Counted from the first letter of the stretch, positions 32,400 to 43,402 are shown. The stretch is 43,675 bases of DNA from an uncultured Collinsella sp. (GCA_902490305.1 CABUDI010000015.1:1-43675), one strand, 5' to 3'. The notes: a model not told the origin generated them from the sequence alone. Numbers and translations are program-made.

Positions 32400-33410
32400 C
32401 TATGCGGTTTTGCCCTCAATGAGTTCAACGGGGAGCTTGATATTCGATTCGGGATTATCGCCGTTAATAAGAGCGATGATGGATTGCGCCGCGAGCTCTC
32501 CGATGCGATCGATATCTTGACGTACGGTTGTTAAGTCAGGCATAAACGTCATAGTTCGGCGGGCACCATCCGCGCCCACGACCTTAATATCGTCTGGAGC
32601 GCTCAAGCCGCGCTGCTTCATCACGTTGAGACAGATGGCCGCCATCGTATCGTCTCCCGCAAAGATGCCGTCAATATCGGGGTTCTCATCGAGGATCTTC
32701 GCAACGACCGCGCCCTTTTCGTCGTCGGGCTTAACGAACTCAACCTCACGGACAAGCGCGGACAAACCGGCCTGCTCAACAACATCGAGGTAGGCATCGG
32801 TACGCTTATTGGCAGGCATGCGCATGCGGCTATTGCTGCGCAGGCACAGGATACGCCTGCAGCCGTCATCAATCAGACGGCGCGTGGCGAGCTCGCCAAT
32901 GCCATAGCTGTCACTTGCAATCTGGACAGAGCCCTCGCCAAGATCGCAGTCGATGCCAACCAGGCTCAAGCCCATCTCGGCATATGCCTCGGCACCGATA
33001 TTGAGGGAGTTGACGATGACGCCGTCGACCATATTGCGGCGGAGCATGTCAATATAGGAACGCTCAAGATCAGGTCGATTGGCGCTGTTGCACAGCAACA
33101 TCTTAAAGCCGTTTTCCGCTAACGTGCGCTCGACCGCCTGCACAACCTGAGCATGGAACGGGCTGCTCACAAAGGGAACGATCATACCGATAAGATTCAG
33201 GCGACCGTTGAGCATGGCACGGGCGATATCGTTGGGCGTATAGTTGATGCGCTCCATCGCGGCATGGACCTTATCGCGGGTCTCTTGGCTAATATAGCCG
33301 CGATTATTAAGCACGCGAGATACCGTAGTAGGCGAAACCCCCGCCACCGCCGCAACTTCCTTGATGCCAGGCTTAGCCGTATCCTTAGAACGAGCACTCT
33401 CGCGAGCCAT
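32400..33410 (-). CDS. LacI-family transcriptional repressor
   Basis: 336 residues. The N-terminal helix-turn-helix (about 15-36, IKEVAAVAGVSPTTVSRVLN) and hinge NYTPNDIARAM are textbook LacI, followed by a periplasmic-binding-protein-like sensor domain. The ATG at 33410 has GGGAGG 6 nt upstream. It lies directly upstream of the fructoside operon on the same strand. Matching operators occur before the operon and before its own gene, so it most likely represses both until a fructoside or its phosphate is present (ScrR-like). The stop is 183 nt before the operon start. Confidence 0.93.
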   Translation of the reverse strand: MARESARSKDTAKPGIKEVAAVAGVSPTTVSRVLNNRGYISQETRDKVHAAMERINYTPNDIARAMLNGRLNLIGMIVPFVSSPFHAQVVQAVERTLAENGFKMLLCNSANRPDLERSYIDMLRRNMVDGVIVNSLNIGAEAYAEMGLSLVGIDCDLGEGSVQIASDSYGIGELATRRLIDDGCRRILCLRSNSRMRMPANKRTDAYLDVVEQAGLSALVREVEFVKPDDEKGAVVAKILDENPDIDGIFAGDDTMAAICLNVMKQRGLSAPDDIKVVGADGARRTMTFMPDLTTVRQDIDRIGELAAQSIIALINGDNPESNIKLPVELIEGKTA

Positions 33411-33430
33411 AGCACCCTCCCCCATCAACA

Positions 33431-33445
33431 TGTCATACGTTTACA
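33431..33445. promoter_or_regulatory. LacI-type operator before the repressor gene
   Basis: TGTCATACGTTTACA is 21 nt upstream of the lacI-type ATG and shares the TGTCA-N2-CGTTT core with the three operators near 32.3 kb. It suggests autoregulation. Confidence 0.65.
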
Positions 33446-33559
33446 TACGAACAAAGCATACCCCAACAACAGCGGGAAGACGGTAACAGCACAAGTAAGT
33501 AAACGACTCATCCAACTAATTAGGAGAGTTCCGCCTAAAGGGTGACTACACAGGACCCC

Positions 33560-33689
33560 CGCCGGGCCGCTTTGGGTTACTTTCCAAAACATTTCCGCAG
33601 GACGCAAAGGGCTCCGCCGCGCGAAGCGCGCAGCGGAGCCCTTTGCATGTCCGAGGACGTTTTGGGAGGTAGCCCAAACAGCCCCGGCG
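33560..33689 (-). repeat. Long-stem palindrome with conserved internal loop, element C
   Basis: Outer arms 33560-33590 and 33659-33689 pair over 31 bp with six mismatches, three of which could be G-U pairs. The inner stem 33605-33617 / 33633-33645 is perfect over 13 bp around GCGC-GAA-GCGC. The loop motifs ATTTCCGCAGGACG and CATGTCCGAGGACG match element A. It begins 23 nt after the stop of the glycyl-radical gene, in that gene's direction. Confidence 0.9.
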
Positions 33690-33711
33690 ATCCTGCGGGA
33701 GTTAAACCCCT

Positions 33712-33963
33712 TTAGAACTTGTTGTGGAAGGTACGCGCAATGACCTCGTCCTGCTGCTCCTTGGTGAGCGTGTGGAAGTTCACGGCATAGCCGGAAACGC
33801 GGATGGTCAGCTGCGGGTACTTCTCGGGGTGAGCCTGAGCGTCGAGCAACGTCTCACGGTTGAAGACGTTGATGTTCAGGTGATGGCCACCCTTCTCGGC
33901 GTAAGCGTCGAGCATGTGGACCAGGTTATCGGCCTGAGTCTCGGAAACTTCAGAAACCTTCAT
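33712..33963 (-). CDS. Stand-alone glycyl-radical subunit of pyruvate formate-lyase (GrcA-like)
   Basis: 83 residues matching only the C-terminal glycyl-radical domain of PFL: HHLNINVFNRETLLDAQAHP, then QLTIRVSGYAV with the radical glycine at G58. E. coli GrcA (YfiD) is a 127-residue spare part able to repair cleaved PFL, but the PFL next door here lacks this domain altogether. The small protein is therefore probably an obligate subunit. It follows pflB by 85 nt with two hairpins between, and AAGGAG precedes its ATG. The pflA-encoded activase is its presumed partner. Confidence 0.9.
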   Translation of the reverse strand: MKVSEVSETQADNLVHMLDAYAEKGGHHLNINVFNRETLLDAQAHPEKYPQLTIRVSGYAVNFHTLTKEQQDEVIARTFHNKF

Positions 33964-33986
33964 AATGTGTCTCCTTCGATCGATAG

Positions 33987-34046
33987 GCGCCGGCCGAAAC
34001 CGGCGCGCTAATCAGTAATCGTTATTGTTAGTATAGCACTAACAAT
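33987..34046 (-). other. Two hairpins between pflB and the glycyl-radical gene
   Basis: GCGCCGG (33987-33993) pairs with CCGGCGC (34000-34006). ATTGTTAGT (34024-34032) pairs with ACTAACAAT (34038-34046), directly after the pflB stop. Neither is followed by a T run on the minus strand. They look like processing or stabilising hairpins that could set the ratio of the two subunits, rather than terminators. Confidence 0.6.
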
Positions 34047-34048
34047 AG

Positions 34049-36100
<2,052 letters not shown>

Positions 36101-36496
36101 TGTGTAACCACGCTCCTAGTTACGTGTAATGCGGCGCTCTCTCACACCGCTGCTTATTGAATTCTTGAATTATCGGCTTGCACTACCGGCTTCTTCCGTT
36201 CTTCACCACACGTTGGTACAGGGAAAAACGTTTATCCACCTTGGAACTGCAACCCAAAACCCAAGATTTCACCCGTTTGAGAAGGATAACATAGCTACCC
36301 CCTTCATCAGGGCTGTTATATGTTTCTTTTTTTATACCATTAGGGCGTTTTTAACAAATCCGCAGGAAATGCGAGCGCGAACAACTACCGTTCACCGATT
36401 TGTATGTTATTTTTCCTTGCCTTTGTACGACGTTCGCTCTAGCTGTTATGCCAGCTTTAGCAGGGTAAAGTGTCCCAGAGACCCTACAGAAACTGC
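36101..36496 (-). other. Long upstream region of pflB
   Basis: About 400 bases without a gene. On the minus strand TTGTTA (36357-36352) and TATAAA (36336-36331) are 15 bp apart and could be a promoter, implying a leader near 230 nt. TTGTTAA is also half of a Rex-type site, but I see no second half. No riboswitch fold is recognised. Confidence 0.4.
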
Positions 36497-36528
36497 AGGG
36501 CGGCCACGGAATCCCCCGTGGCCGCCCT
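36497..36528 (-). terminator. Hairpin after the KdgT-type permease gene
   Basis: AGGGCGGCCACG (36497-36508) pairs perfectly with 36517-36528 around 8 nt. It lies 40 nt after the permease stop. The T tract after it is weak on the minus strand, so termination efficiency is uncertain. Confidence 0.6.
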
Positions 36529-36567
36529 GTGGCATGGCTAGTTTTTAGCTTTGATTGCCGCTTGGCA

Positions 36568-37587
36568 TTAGGCGGCTGCGGCGGCCTTGTCGGCCGTTGC
36601 CTTGCTATCGCCGTTGCCCTGGCCCTCAAAATGCTTGTAGCACCAGCTGGTGACCAGCGGGGTCAAAATAGCCGTAACGATTGCGCAGGCAGCAACCTGT
36701 GCCGTAGCCGTCGCGAGCACCGCACCGCCGTACATGGCCCCGTTGACGCTTGCCATGGCAGCAGGCGTGGCCACATTGGCTCCGGCGCAGCTCGAAATGG
36801 CCGCACCTGCGACACCCGTACCACCCGTGAGCTTATCGACCGCGATGACGGGAATTGCAAAGATCACCGAGCAGATCACGCCGAGCAGGATGCCGGGAAG
36901 ACCGCCGTTGATAAGCTGGCCAAAAGTCATGGTCGAGCCCATGGCAAAGAAGACGAGCACGATGATGGCGGAAAGTGCCGGTGCCATCATCTTCTTAAAG
37001 CTGGGGAACAGGTTACCCAGAATAATGCCGACGACGATCGGCAGAATGGCGCCCACGAGCGACCAGCCGATCGGGGCCTGGCCGGCAGCGCCGAGCACGA
37101 TCATCGTGACCGGAGGGCCGACAACCAGCGTGGTGATGGCGACAGCGCCACGCTCAGCCTCGTTGCCCATGGTACCCATCAGCCCAGCGTACATAGCGTT
37201 GTTGGCGCCGGTGCAAGCCGCCAGCATCACCATGGCAGAGATGCCAAACAAGTTGTCGTTGAACACATAAAGGATGAGCAGCGACATGGCAACGACCACG
37301 ATCTGCTTGACGGCGATGATGATGGCGCCGCGGGCAGCGGCGGCAGGAGCGCTCTTAAACGAAATCGTCGTACCGACGATGAGCAAAAAAGCGCCCACGA
37401 GCGGGCCAGCGCCCTGCTGGGTCATGCCAAGCGTAAAGCTGCCGAGCGTTTTGAACAGGTCGGGGAATAGCGTGTTGAGCAGACAGCCCAACAGAAGCGG
37501 CACCAAGATATTGGCGCCCGGGATGGAGGACATCTTAAAGAACGGCTCCTTTGCCGCCGGCGCCTCCACCGCAGCCGATTCACTCAT
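36568..37587 (-). CDS. kdgT: 2-keto-3-deoxygluconate permease (KdgT family)
   Basis: 339 residues with about ten membrane segments. PGANILVPLLLGCLLNT near the N-terminus and the CTGANNAMYAGLMG block are typical of KdgT, a proton-linked importer of 2-keto-3-deoxygluconate, a product of pectin and glycosaminoglycan breakdown. The C-terminus ends in an Ala/Lys-rich tail. AGGAGA lies 5 nt before the ATG at 37587. It follows a KduD-like dehydrogenase gene on the same strand by 108 nt, which fits a hexuronate-derived pathway. No kdgK or kdgA is in the window. Confidence 0.9.
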   Translation of the reverse strand: MSESAAVEAPAAKEPFFKMSSIPGANILVPLLLGCLLNTLFPDLFKTLGSFTLGMTQQGAGPLVGAFLLIVGTTISFKSAPAAAARGAIIIAVKQIVVVAMSLLILYVFNDNLFGISAMVMLAACTGANNAMYAGLMGTMGNEAERGAVAITTLVVGPPVTMIVLGAAGQAPIGWSLVGAILPIVVGIILGNLFPSFKKMMAPALSAIIVLVFFAMGSTMTFGQLINGGLPGILLGVICSVIFAIPVIAVDKLTGGTGVAGAAISSCAGANVATPAAMASVNGAMYGGAVLATATAQVAACAIVTAILTPLVTSWCYKHFEGQGNGDSKATADKAAAAA

Positions 37588-37695
37588 ATATATCTCCTTT
37601 GGATGCATGCGAATCGTAGCCGCATGCGCCTATATCAGAAAGAAGGCGACGGTCCCGAGTCGCAGGAGCCGTCGCCGAATAATCGTCGCGGAGTA

Positions 37696-38445
37696 TTACC
37701 CGTCCAGAACGATGCCACCGTCGCAGTCACCGATCTCGCCGTTCACGAAGCTGGCGAGGTCGGAAGCGAAGAACAGCACCATCTGCGCAGGCTCGCTGGC
37801 CTGGGCGGCGCGGCCCAGAGGAATACCGTTGATGATGCGCTGAGAGTTCTCGTCAGAGAGAATCGAGGTCATATCGGTCAACGTGAGCGACGGGCACACG
37901 GCGTTACAGCGGACGCCAAACTTGCCGCCTTCCTTGGCGACTGCCTTGGTCAGGCCGTTGACACCGGCCTTAGAGCTCGCGTAGGCCGCGGTGCCGAGCA
38001 GGCCGCCACCGATCTTGCCAGCGACAGAGCTCACGTTGACGATAGTGCCGGCATGGGCCGCCTTAAAGTGCGGGTACACGGCGTTCATCATAGTGAAGGT
38101 ACCGTTGAGGTTGATGTCGATGGTGCGACGCCACTCGGTGTCATCGATCTCGTCGAACTTCTTGGTGCTGATGACGCCAGCGCAGTTGATCAGGATGTTG
38201 GTTTGCGGCAGGTCCGTAAAAATCTGCTCGACGGTCTCGCGCGCCTTGGGTGCATCGGCGACATCGAGCTGATAGAACTTGTTGCCCTCGCCAAGCTCGG
38301 CCACCGCGGCCTCGCCCTTAGCAGCGTTCCTTGCGATGAGCGCGACGTGTCCGCCGCCCGCAACGATGCCCTTGGCAATCTCGAGGCCAATGCCCTGAGT
38401 GCCGCCGGTAACGATCGCGGTTTTGCCCGTGAAGTCAAATGCCAT
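37696..38445 (-). CDS. SDR oxidoreductase, KduD-like
   Basis: 249 residues. A classical short-chain dehydrogenase: cofactor motif TGGTQGIG near residue 14, NCAG near 88, catalytic Ser in NVSSVAG and YASSK for Tyr and Lys. Its neighbour is a KdgT-type permease, so 2-dehydro-3-deoxygluconate 5-dehydrogenase (KduD) or gluconate 5-dehydrogenase are the best guesses; other 3-oxoacyl or sugar dehydrogenases cannot be excluded. AAGGGGG about 8 nt upstream supports the ATG at 38445. It is divergent from the marR gene, with 285 bp between. Confidence 0.85.
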   Translation of the reverse strand: MAFDFTGKTAIVTGGTQGIGLEIAKGIVAGGGHVALIARNAAKGEAAVAELGEGNKFYQLDVADAPKARETVEQIFTDLPQTNILINCAGVISTKKFDEIDDTEWRRTIDINLNGTFTMMNAVYPHFKAAHAGTIVNVSSVAGKIGGGLLGTAAYASSKAGVNGLTKAVAKEGGKFGVRCNAVCPSLTLTDMTSILSDENSQRIINGIPLGRAAQASEPAQMVLFFASDLASFVNGEIGDCDGGIVLDG

Positions 38446-38633
38446 GACTCCAACCCCCTTGATTCAGGTGTCTCCTTGCGGGAAGTTGGAGCATCGCACG
38501 TGGCGATAAATGAGTCCCAGTCGTCATGGTGGTGACAACCCCTCGCCTAACCGCGGGCATAATAGTTCTTTGAAACGCTTCAGCGATTGAATTTTTTACT
38601 CTTTATGCGCTCTTTATATTGCCTAGCGACCAA

Positions 38634-38664
38634 GTAGATTTTTGGGACATGCCTAGAAATCTAC
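38634..38664. repeat. Small palindrome family 2, copy 2
   Basis: GTAGATTTTT (38634-38643) pairs with AGAAATCTAC (38655-38664) with one mismatch around GGGACATGCCT. It is the same family as 18565-18596, here in a divergent promoter region. Confidence 0.78.
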
Positions 38665-38690
38665 CGAATGGAATGCTTGGCGGGGGTATC

Positions 38691-38739
38691 ATCTTTCACC
38701 GAAAATAGTTTCTAGTGTTAGGGGTTTTCGGTGGAAGAT
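38691..38739. promoter_or_regulatory. Dyad over the marR start codon
   Basis: ATCTTTCACCGAAAA (38691-38705) pairs with TTTTCGGTGGAAGAT (38725-38739) with one mismatch. The right arm contains the GTG start codon. It could be an operator for the MarR protein or an mRNA hairpin hiding the start codon. Confidence 0.65.
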
Positions 38740-39180
38740 ACCGATTTCCATGAGCTTGGGCGTCAGCTCTTTACCGAGTTTGGAAGCATGCACCAGCGCG
38801 TTTCGCGCTTTGCCGACCAGGCTCTGGGTGGCGAGATGGCCGTCATGCGCGCCCTCATGCGCGCCGGCGGCTCGCTCACGCCGAGCGAACTCGCCGATCG
38901 TGCCTGGGTCTCGAGCGCCCGCATCGCCAATATCCTGCGCGCCCTCGAGGCCAAGGGCTGGGTCGAGCGCGAGCACTCAAAGACCGACCGTCGTCGCGTA
39001 CACGTCACGGTGACCGACAAGGGATTCCAGGTCATCGAAATCAAACGCCGGGAATTCGAGGACCGCACCGCGGCCTTCCTCGAGCAGCTCGGCGAAACAG
39101 ATACCCAGGAGATGGTGCGCCTTCTAAGACGTGCCAACGAAATTATCGACCGCAATCAAGAAAGGAGAGATGCCGAGTGA
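38731..39180 (+). CDS. MarR-family transcriptional regulator
   Basis: 149 residues. A winged-helix regulator: TPSELADRAWVSSARIANIL is the recognition helix region and KTDRRRVHVTVTDKG the wing. A GTG start at 38731 follows AGGGG, and the start codon lies in one arm of a near-perfect dyad. The stop overlaps the start of the first exporter gene (GTGA), so regulator and exporter are translationally linked. The usual logic is ligand-relieved repression of its own operon; the ligand is unknown. Confidence 0.93.
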   Translation: MEDTDFHELGRQLFTEFGSMHQRVSRFADQALGGEMAVMRALMRAGGSLTPSELADRAWVSSARIANILRALEAKGWVEREHSKTDRRRVHVTVTDKGFQVIEIKRREFEDRTAAFLEQLGETDTQEMVRLLRRANEIIDRNQERRDAE

Positions 39181-41546
39181 GGATTCTCAAGCTCTTTAAA
39201 AAACATATCCTGGCACTGTTCGCAGCTATCGTACTTATCGTAATCAGCTGCAACGCCGATCTGGCGCTGCCTACCTATATGAGCGACATCGTCGACGTGG
39301 GTGTGCAGCAAGGCGGCATCGCGTCGCCCGTGCCCGACACCATCCGTGCCGAATCGCTCGACGACCTCGAACTCTTTATGAGCACCAAGGACGCCAAGGC
39401 TGTGGAGGCCGTGTTTAGCAAGGCGGACAATAACGGCATTCGAACGTACAAGGGCACCGAGGAGGAGCGCGCCGACGGCGGCAAGATTGCCGACATCATG
39501 AGCCTGCCCGAGACTGTCGTCCTTTCGTTCAACCAGGGCATCGATGCCAACTCCATGGGCGACATGACCGGCGCATCTACCGAGGCAAGCGATGACGGCG
39601 CCGCTCAGGCCATGCCCACCCCCGAGCAGATGGCGGCGATGACGCCCGAGCAGCTCGCCGAGATGCAGCAGAAGGCCGCAGCGGCGCAGAACATGCAAAA
39701 GCAGATTGATGCCGACGGCGGTAAGATCACCATGAAGGGTCTGCGTCTAGGCGTTGAAGGCGGCCTAATCGACCAGGGCAAGCTCGTCGAGGGCGCCAAC
39801 GATATGGCGGACAAAATGGGCTCCATGTCGGGCTCCATCGTGACCCAACGCGCCGTGAGCTATGTGCAAGACGAGTACAAGGCGCAGGGCATCGACCCCG
39901 CCGACGTGCAGAACGCCTACCTGGGCCGCATGGCGACCACGATGTTTGGTCTGTGCCTGATCTCGCTCGTCGCCACCATCCTGACCGGTGCCGTGGCCTC
40001 GCGCACCGCCTGCTCCATCGCCCGCGACCTGCGCCGCGAGACCTTCAACAAGGTTATGCACTTCTCGCCGGCCGAGGTGGGCAAGTTTAGCCAGGCCTCG
40101 CTCATCACCCGCTGCACCAACGACATTCAGCAGATCCAGATGGCCGCAACCCTGTTTATCCGCATGTGTCTGATGGCCCCCGTCATGGGCATCGTCGCCG
40201 TCATGCGCGTCCTGGCCAACCATACCGGCCTAGAGTGGACCATCGCCGTGGCCATCATCGCGGTCTCGGCCGTCGTCGGCGTGCTTATGGGCCTCACCAT
40301 GCCCAAGTTCAAAAAGATGCAGAGCTTTGTGGACCGTGTGAACCTTACCGCCCGCGAGCTGCTCGACGGCCTTATGCCTATCCGTTCGTTCAACCGCGAA
40401 GAGCATGAGCTCGAGCGTTTTGACAAGGCTTCGCTCGACCTGATGACCACACAGCTCTACACCAACCGCGCCATGAGCTTTATGATGCCGCTCATGATGC
40501 TCGTCATGAACTGCATCACCGTGCTTATCGTCTGGTTTGGCGCGCAGGGCGTGTCCGACGGCGTGATGCAGGTCGGCAACATGATGGCGTTTATCTCCTA
40601 CACCATGCAGATCGTCATGGCGTTTATGATCCTCACCATGGTTTCGGTCATCCTGCCCCGCGCCGAGGTCGCAGCCGAGCGCGTGGAAGAGGTCGTCACC
40701 TGCCCTACGAGTATCAACGACCCTGTCTCGCCCAAACTGCCTGCTGCCAGCGCGCCGCGCGGCGAGCTCACCTTCCGCGACGTGAGCTTCCAGTATCCCG
40801 ATGCCCGCGCCGACGTCATCAGCGGCGTGAACTTCACCACGCATGCCGGTCAGATGCTCGGCATTATTGGCTCCACGGGCTCGGGCAAGTCCACGCTCGT
40901 GCAGCTGATTCCGCGCCTGTACGACGTCACGGGCGGCAGCATTTCGCTCGACGGCATCGATGTGCGCGACATGACCCTTTCCGAACTGCGCCGCCGCATC
41001 GGTTATATTCCGCAGCAGGGTCGCCTGTTCTCGGGCACTGTCGAGAGCAACCTCAAGTTTGCCGGCGACATGGTGAGTGACGAGGATATGCGCCAGGCAG
41101 CACGCGTCGCCCAGGCGGAGGACTTTATCGCCGAGCGCGAGGACGGGTACGACTCCCCTATCAGCCAGGGCGGCTCCAATGTTTCGGGTGGTCAGCGCCA
41201 GCGTCTGGCCATCGCCCGCGCGTTGGCCAAAAAGCCCGAGGTCGTGGTGTTCGATGACTCGTTTAGTGCCCTCGACTACAAGACCGACGCGCGTCTACGC
41301 GAGGAGCTGGCCAAAAACGTTACCGACGCCGCGCTCGTGGTCGTGGCCCAGCGCATCGCGACCATCATGCACGCCGACCAGATCATCGTGCTCGACGACG
41401 GCCACGTAGTGGGCACCGGCACGCACAAGGAGCTGCTGCGCAGCTGCCCGGCGTACCTGGAGATCGCACAGTCGCAGCTTTCCGCCGAGGAGCTGGGGCT
41501 TACCCAAGAAGAAATTGCAGCCGTCATGGAAGGAGGCGAGCGCTAA
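39177..41546 (+). CDS. ABC exporter half-transporter with large outer insertion and degenerate ATPase site
   Basis: 789 residues, about 200 more than usual. The first membrane segment (about 9-28) is followed by an outer region to about 248 before the second segment. That insertion holds a Met/Gln/Ala/Glu-rich stretch (about 145-175). Six membrane segments in all precede the nucleotide-binding domain: Walker A GSTGSGKST (565-573), signature NVSGGQRQR (668-676) and Walker B VVVFDDS, with D694 where the catalytic Glu should be. One degenerate and one intact site is the rule for heterodimeric exporters such as BmrCD or TM287/288. The partner follows with a TAATG overlap. GTG start with AGGAGA upstream. 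Confidence 0.93.
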   Translation: MRILKLFKKHILALFAAIVLIVISCNADLALPTYMSDIVDVGVQQGGIASPVPDTIRAESLDDLELFMSTKDAKAVEAVFSKADNNGIRTYKGTEEERADGGKIADIMSLPETVVLSFNQGIDANSMGDMTGASTEASDDGAAQAMPTPEQMAAMTPEQLAEMQQKAAAAQNMQKQIDADGGKITMKGLRLGVEGGLIDQGKLVEGANDMADKMGSMSGSIVTQRAVSYVQDEYKAQGIDPADVQNAYLGRMATTMFGLCLISLVATILTGAVASRTACSIARDLRRETFNKVMHFSPAEVGKFSQASLITRCTNDIQQIQMAATLFIRMCLMAPVMGIVAVMRVLANHTGLEWTIAVAIIAVSAVVGVLMGLTMPKFKKMQSFVDRVNLTARELLDGLMPIRSFNREEHELERFDKASLDLMTTQLYTNRAMSFMMPLMMLVMNCITVLIVWFGAQGVSDGVMQVGNMMAFISYTMQIVMAFMILTMVSVILPRAEVAAERVEEVVTCPTSINDPVSPKLPAASAPRGELTFRDVSFQYPDARADVISGVNFTTHAGQMLGIIGSTGSGKSTLVQLIPRLYDVTGGSISLDGIDVRDMTLSELRRRIGYIPQQGRLFSGTVESNLKFAGDMVSDEDMRQAARVAQAEDFIAEREDGYDSPISQGGSNVSGGQRQRLAIARALAKKPEVVVFDDSFSALDYKTDARLREELAKNVTDAALVVVAQRIATIMHADQIIVLDDGHVVGTGTHKELLRSCPAYLEIAQSQLSAEELGLTQEEIAAVMEGGER

Positions 41547-43402
41547 TGGCAGACGAGACCAAGACTCAGATTCCCAAGCCCACCCGCCAGCGTGGTCCCA
41601 TGGGCCGCATGGGCGGCATGCGTCGCGGCGAAAAGGCCAAGGACTTTAAGGGCACCATGAGGCAGCTGCTCGGCTATATCGGCCAGCACAAGATTGCCGT
41701 GTTTGCCGCCGTCGCCTTTGCCGTGTGCTCGGTCATCTTTAACATTGTGGGGCCCAAGGTGCTCGGCCAGGTTACCACCAAACTGTTCGAGGGCTTGGTT
41801 GCCAAGGTCAACGGTACCGGCGATGTTGACTTTGCCTGGATCGCCAAGACGCTCGGCTTTTTGCTCTGCCTGTATCTGGCGAGCTCTGTCTGCAGCCTGG
41901 TCCAGGGCTGGCTCATGACCGGCGTCACGCAAAAGATTTGCTACCGCATGCGCAAGGAAATCGCCGCCAAGATTGCCGTCGTGCCGATGAGTTACTTCAA
42001 CGACCACAGCAAGGGAGACGTACTCAGCCGCATCACCAACGACGTCGATACGCTGGGTCAGTCGCTCAACCAGAGCGTGACGCAGCTCATCACGTCGGTG
42101 ACGCAGATTATCGGCGTGCTCGTCATGATGCTTTCGATCAGCCTGCCGCTTACCGGCGTCACCGTGCTCACGCTGCCGGCCGCCGCGATTATCTTGACCG
42201 TAATGATTCACTTCTCGCAGCCGTACTTCCGCGAGCAACAGCAGGTTCTGGGCGCCGTCAACGGCATTATCGAGGAGGACTTTGCCGGCCAGAACGTCAT
42301 TCAGGTGTTCGACCGCGCCGAGGCCTCGATCGAAGAGTTCGACCGTCAAAACGACCGCCTCTTTATTAGTGGCTGGCGCTCGCAGTTCCTGTCGGGCCTG
42401 ATGATGCCGCTTATGAGCTTGGTGGGCAACATGGGCTACGTGGGCGTCGTCGTGGTGGGCGCGCAGCTCGCGCTGACCGGCAATGCCACGCCCGGCGACA
42501 TCCAGAGCTTTATCCAGTACGTGCGCAACTTTACGCAACCCGTGCAGCAGCTGGGCAACGTGAGCAACACGATGCAGTCGATGGCTGCCGCCACCGAGCG
42601 CGTCTTTGAGTTCCTGGCCGCGCCCGAGGAGGAGCAGAAGGCCGACGCGCAGATTCCCGAGAAGCGCCCCGGCCACGTGGTGTTTGACCATGTCAAGTTT
42701 GGCTACACGCCCGACAAGATCATCATCCACGACTTTAGCTGCGAGGCGCAGCCCGGCCAGACCATCGCCATCGTCGGCCCCACCGGCGCCGGCAAGACCA
42801 CGCTCATTAAGCTGCTGCAGCGCTTTTACGACGTGGACGGCGGTTCGCTGCGCGTCGAGGGCGTCGACGTGCGCGACTGGGACCGCGCGGCGCTGCGCGG
42901 CGAGTTTGCCATGGTGCTGCAGGACACTTGGCTGTTTAACGGCACCATCCGCGAGAACATCCGCTACGGACGTCCCGATGCAAGCGATGCCGAGGTCGAG
43001 GCCGCTGCACGCGCCGCACGCTGCGACCACTTTATCCATACGCTCGCCGGCGGCTACGACTTTATGATCAACGAGGAGGGCACTAACCTGTCGCAGGGTC
43101 AGCGCCAGCTCGTGACCATCGCCCGTGCCATTTTGGCCGACCGCCCGGCGCTGATTCTGGACGAGGCGACCTCCAACGTTGACACTCGTACCGAGGAGCT
43201 TATTCAGCGTGCCATGGATGCGCTGATGCAAGGCCGTACCAGCTTTGTTATCGCACATCGCCTGTCCACGATTCGCAACGCCGACGTGATCTTGGTGATC
43301 CGCGACGGCGACATCGTCGAGAAGGGCACACACGACGAGTTGCTCGCCCAGGGTGGCTTCTACGCCGACCTGTACAACTCGCAGTTCGACGAGGCGGCGT
43401 AA
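41546..43402 (+). CDS. ABC exporter half-transporter with intact ATPase site
   Basis: 618 residues. A basic Gly/Met/Arg-rich N-terminus (about 10-30) precedes six membrane segments and the nucleotide-binding domain: Walker A GPTGAGKTT (411-419), signature NLSQGQRQL (514-522), Walker B LILDEATSNVD with catalytic E540, and the switch His in VIAHRLST. It should form a heterodimer with the protein of the preceding gene and supply the working Glu to that pair. Substrate unknown: drugs, lipids or peptides are typical. The operon marR-ABC-ABC ends with a strong terminator. Confidence 0.95.
   Translation: MADETKTQIPKPTRQRGPMGRMGGMRRGEKAKDFKGTMRQLLGYIGQHKIAVFAAVAFAVCSVIFNIVGPKVLGQVTTKLFEGLVAKVNGTGDVDFAWIAKTLGFLLCLYLASSVCSLVQGWLMTGVTQKICYRMRKEIAAKIAVVPMSYFNDHSKGDVLSRITNDVDTLGQSLNQSVTQLITSVTQIIGVLVMMLSISLPLTGVTVLTLPAAAIILTVMIHFSQPYFREQQQVLGAVNGIIEEDFAGQNVIQVFDRAEASIEEFDRQNDRLFISGWRSQFLSGLMMPLMSLVGNMGYVGVVVVGAQLALTGNATPGDIQSFIQYVRNFTQPVQQLGNVSNTMQSMAAATERVFEFLAAPEEEQKADAQIPEKRPGHVVFDHVKFGYTPDKIIIHDFSCEAQPGQTIAIVGPTGAGKTTLIKLLQRFYDVDGGSLRVEGVDVRDWDRAALRGEFAMVLQDTWLFNGTIRENIRYGRPDASDAEVEAAARAARCDHFIHTLAGGYDFMINEEGTNLSQGQRQLVTIARAILADRPALILDEATSNVDTRTEELIQRAMDALMQGRTSFVIAHRLSTIRNADVILVIRDGDIVEKGTHDELLAQGGFYADLYNSQFDEAA

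Noticed and set aside
36352..36380. Another copy of the loop palindrome near CCGCAGGAAAT
   Set aside because: Only one short motif matches; there are no flanking complementary arms.
36101..36496. Rex operator and riboswitch upstream of pflB
   Set aside because: Only a half-site TTGTTAA is seen, and no known riboswitch core could be matched.
41543..43333. 596-codon open frame antisense to the second ABC exporter gene
   Set aside because: The sense strand has complete Walker A, signature and Walker B motifs; the antisense product is His/Ala/Arg-rich and unlike any family.
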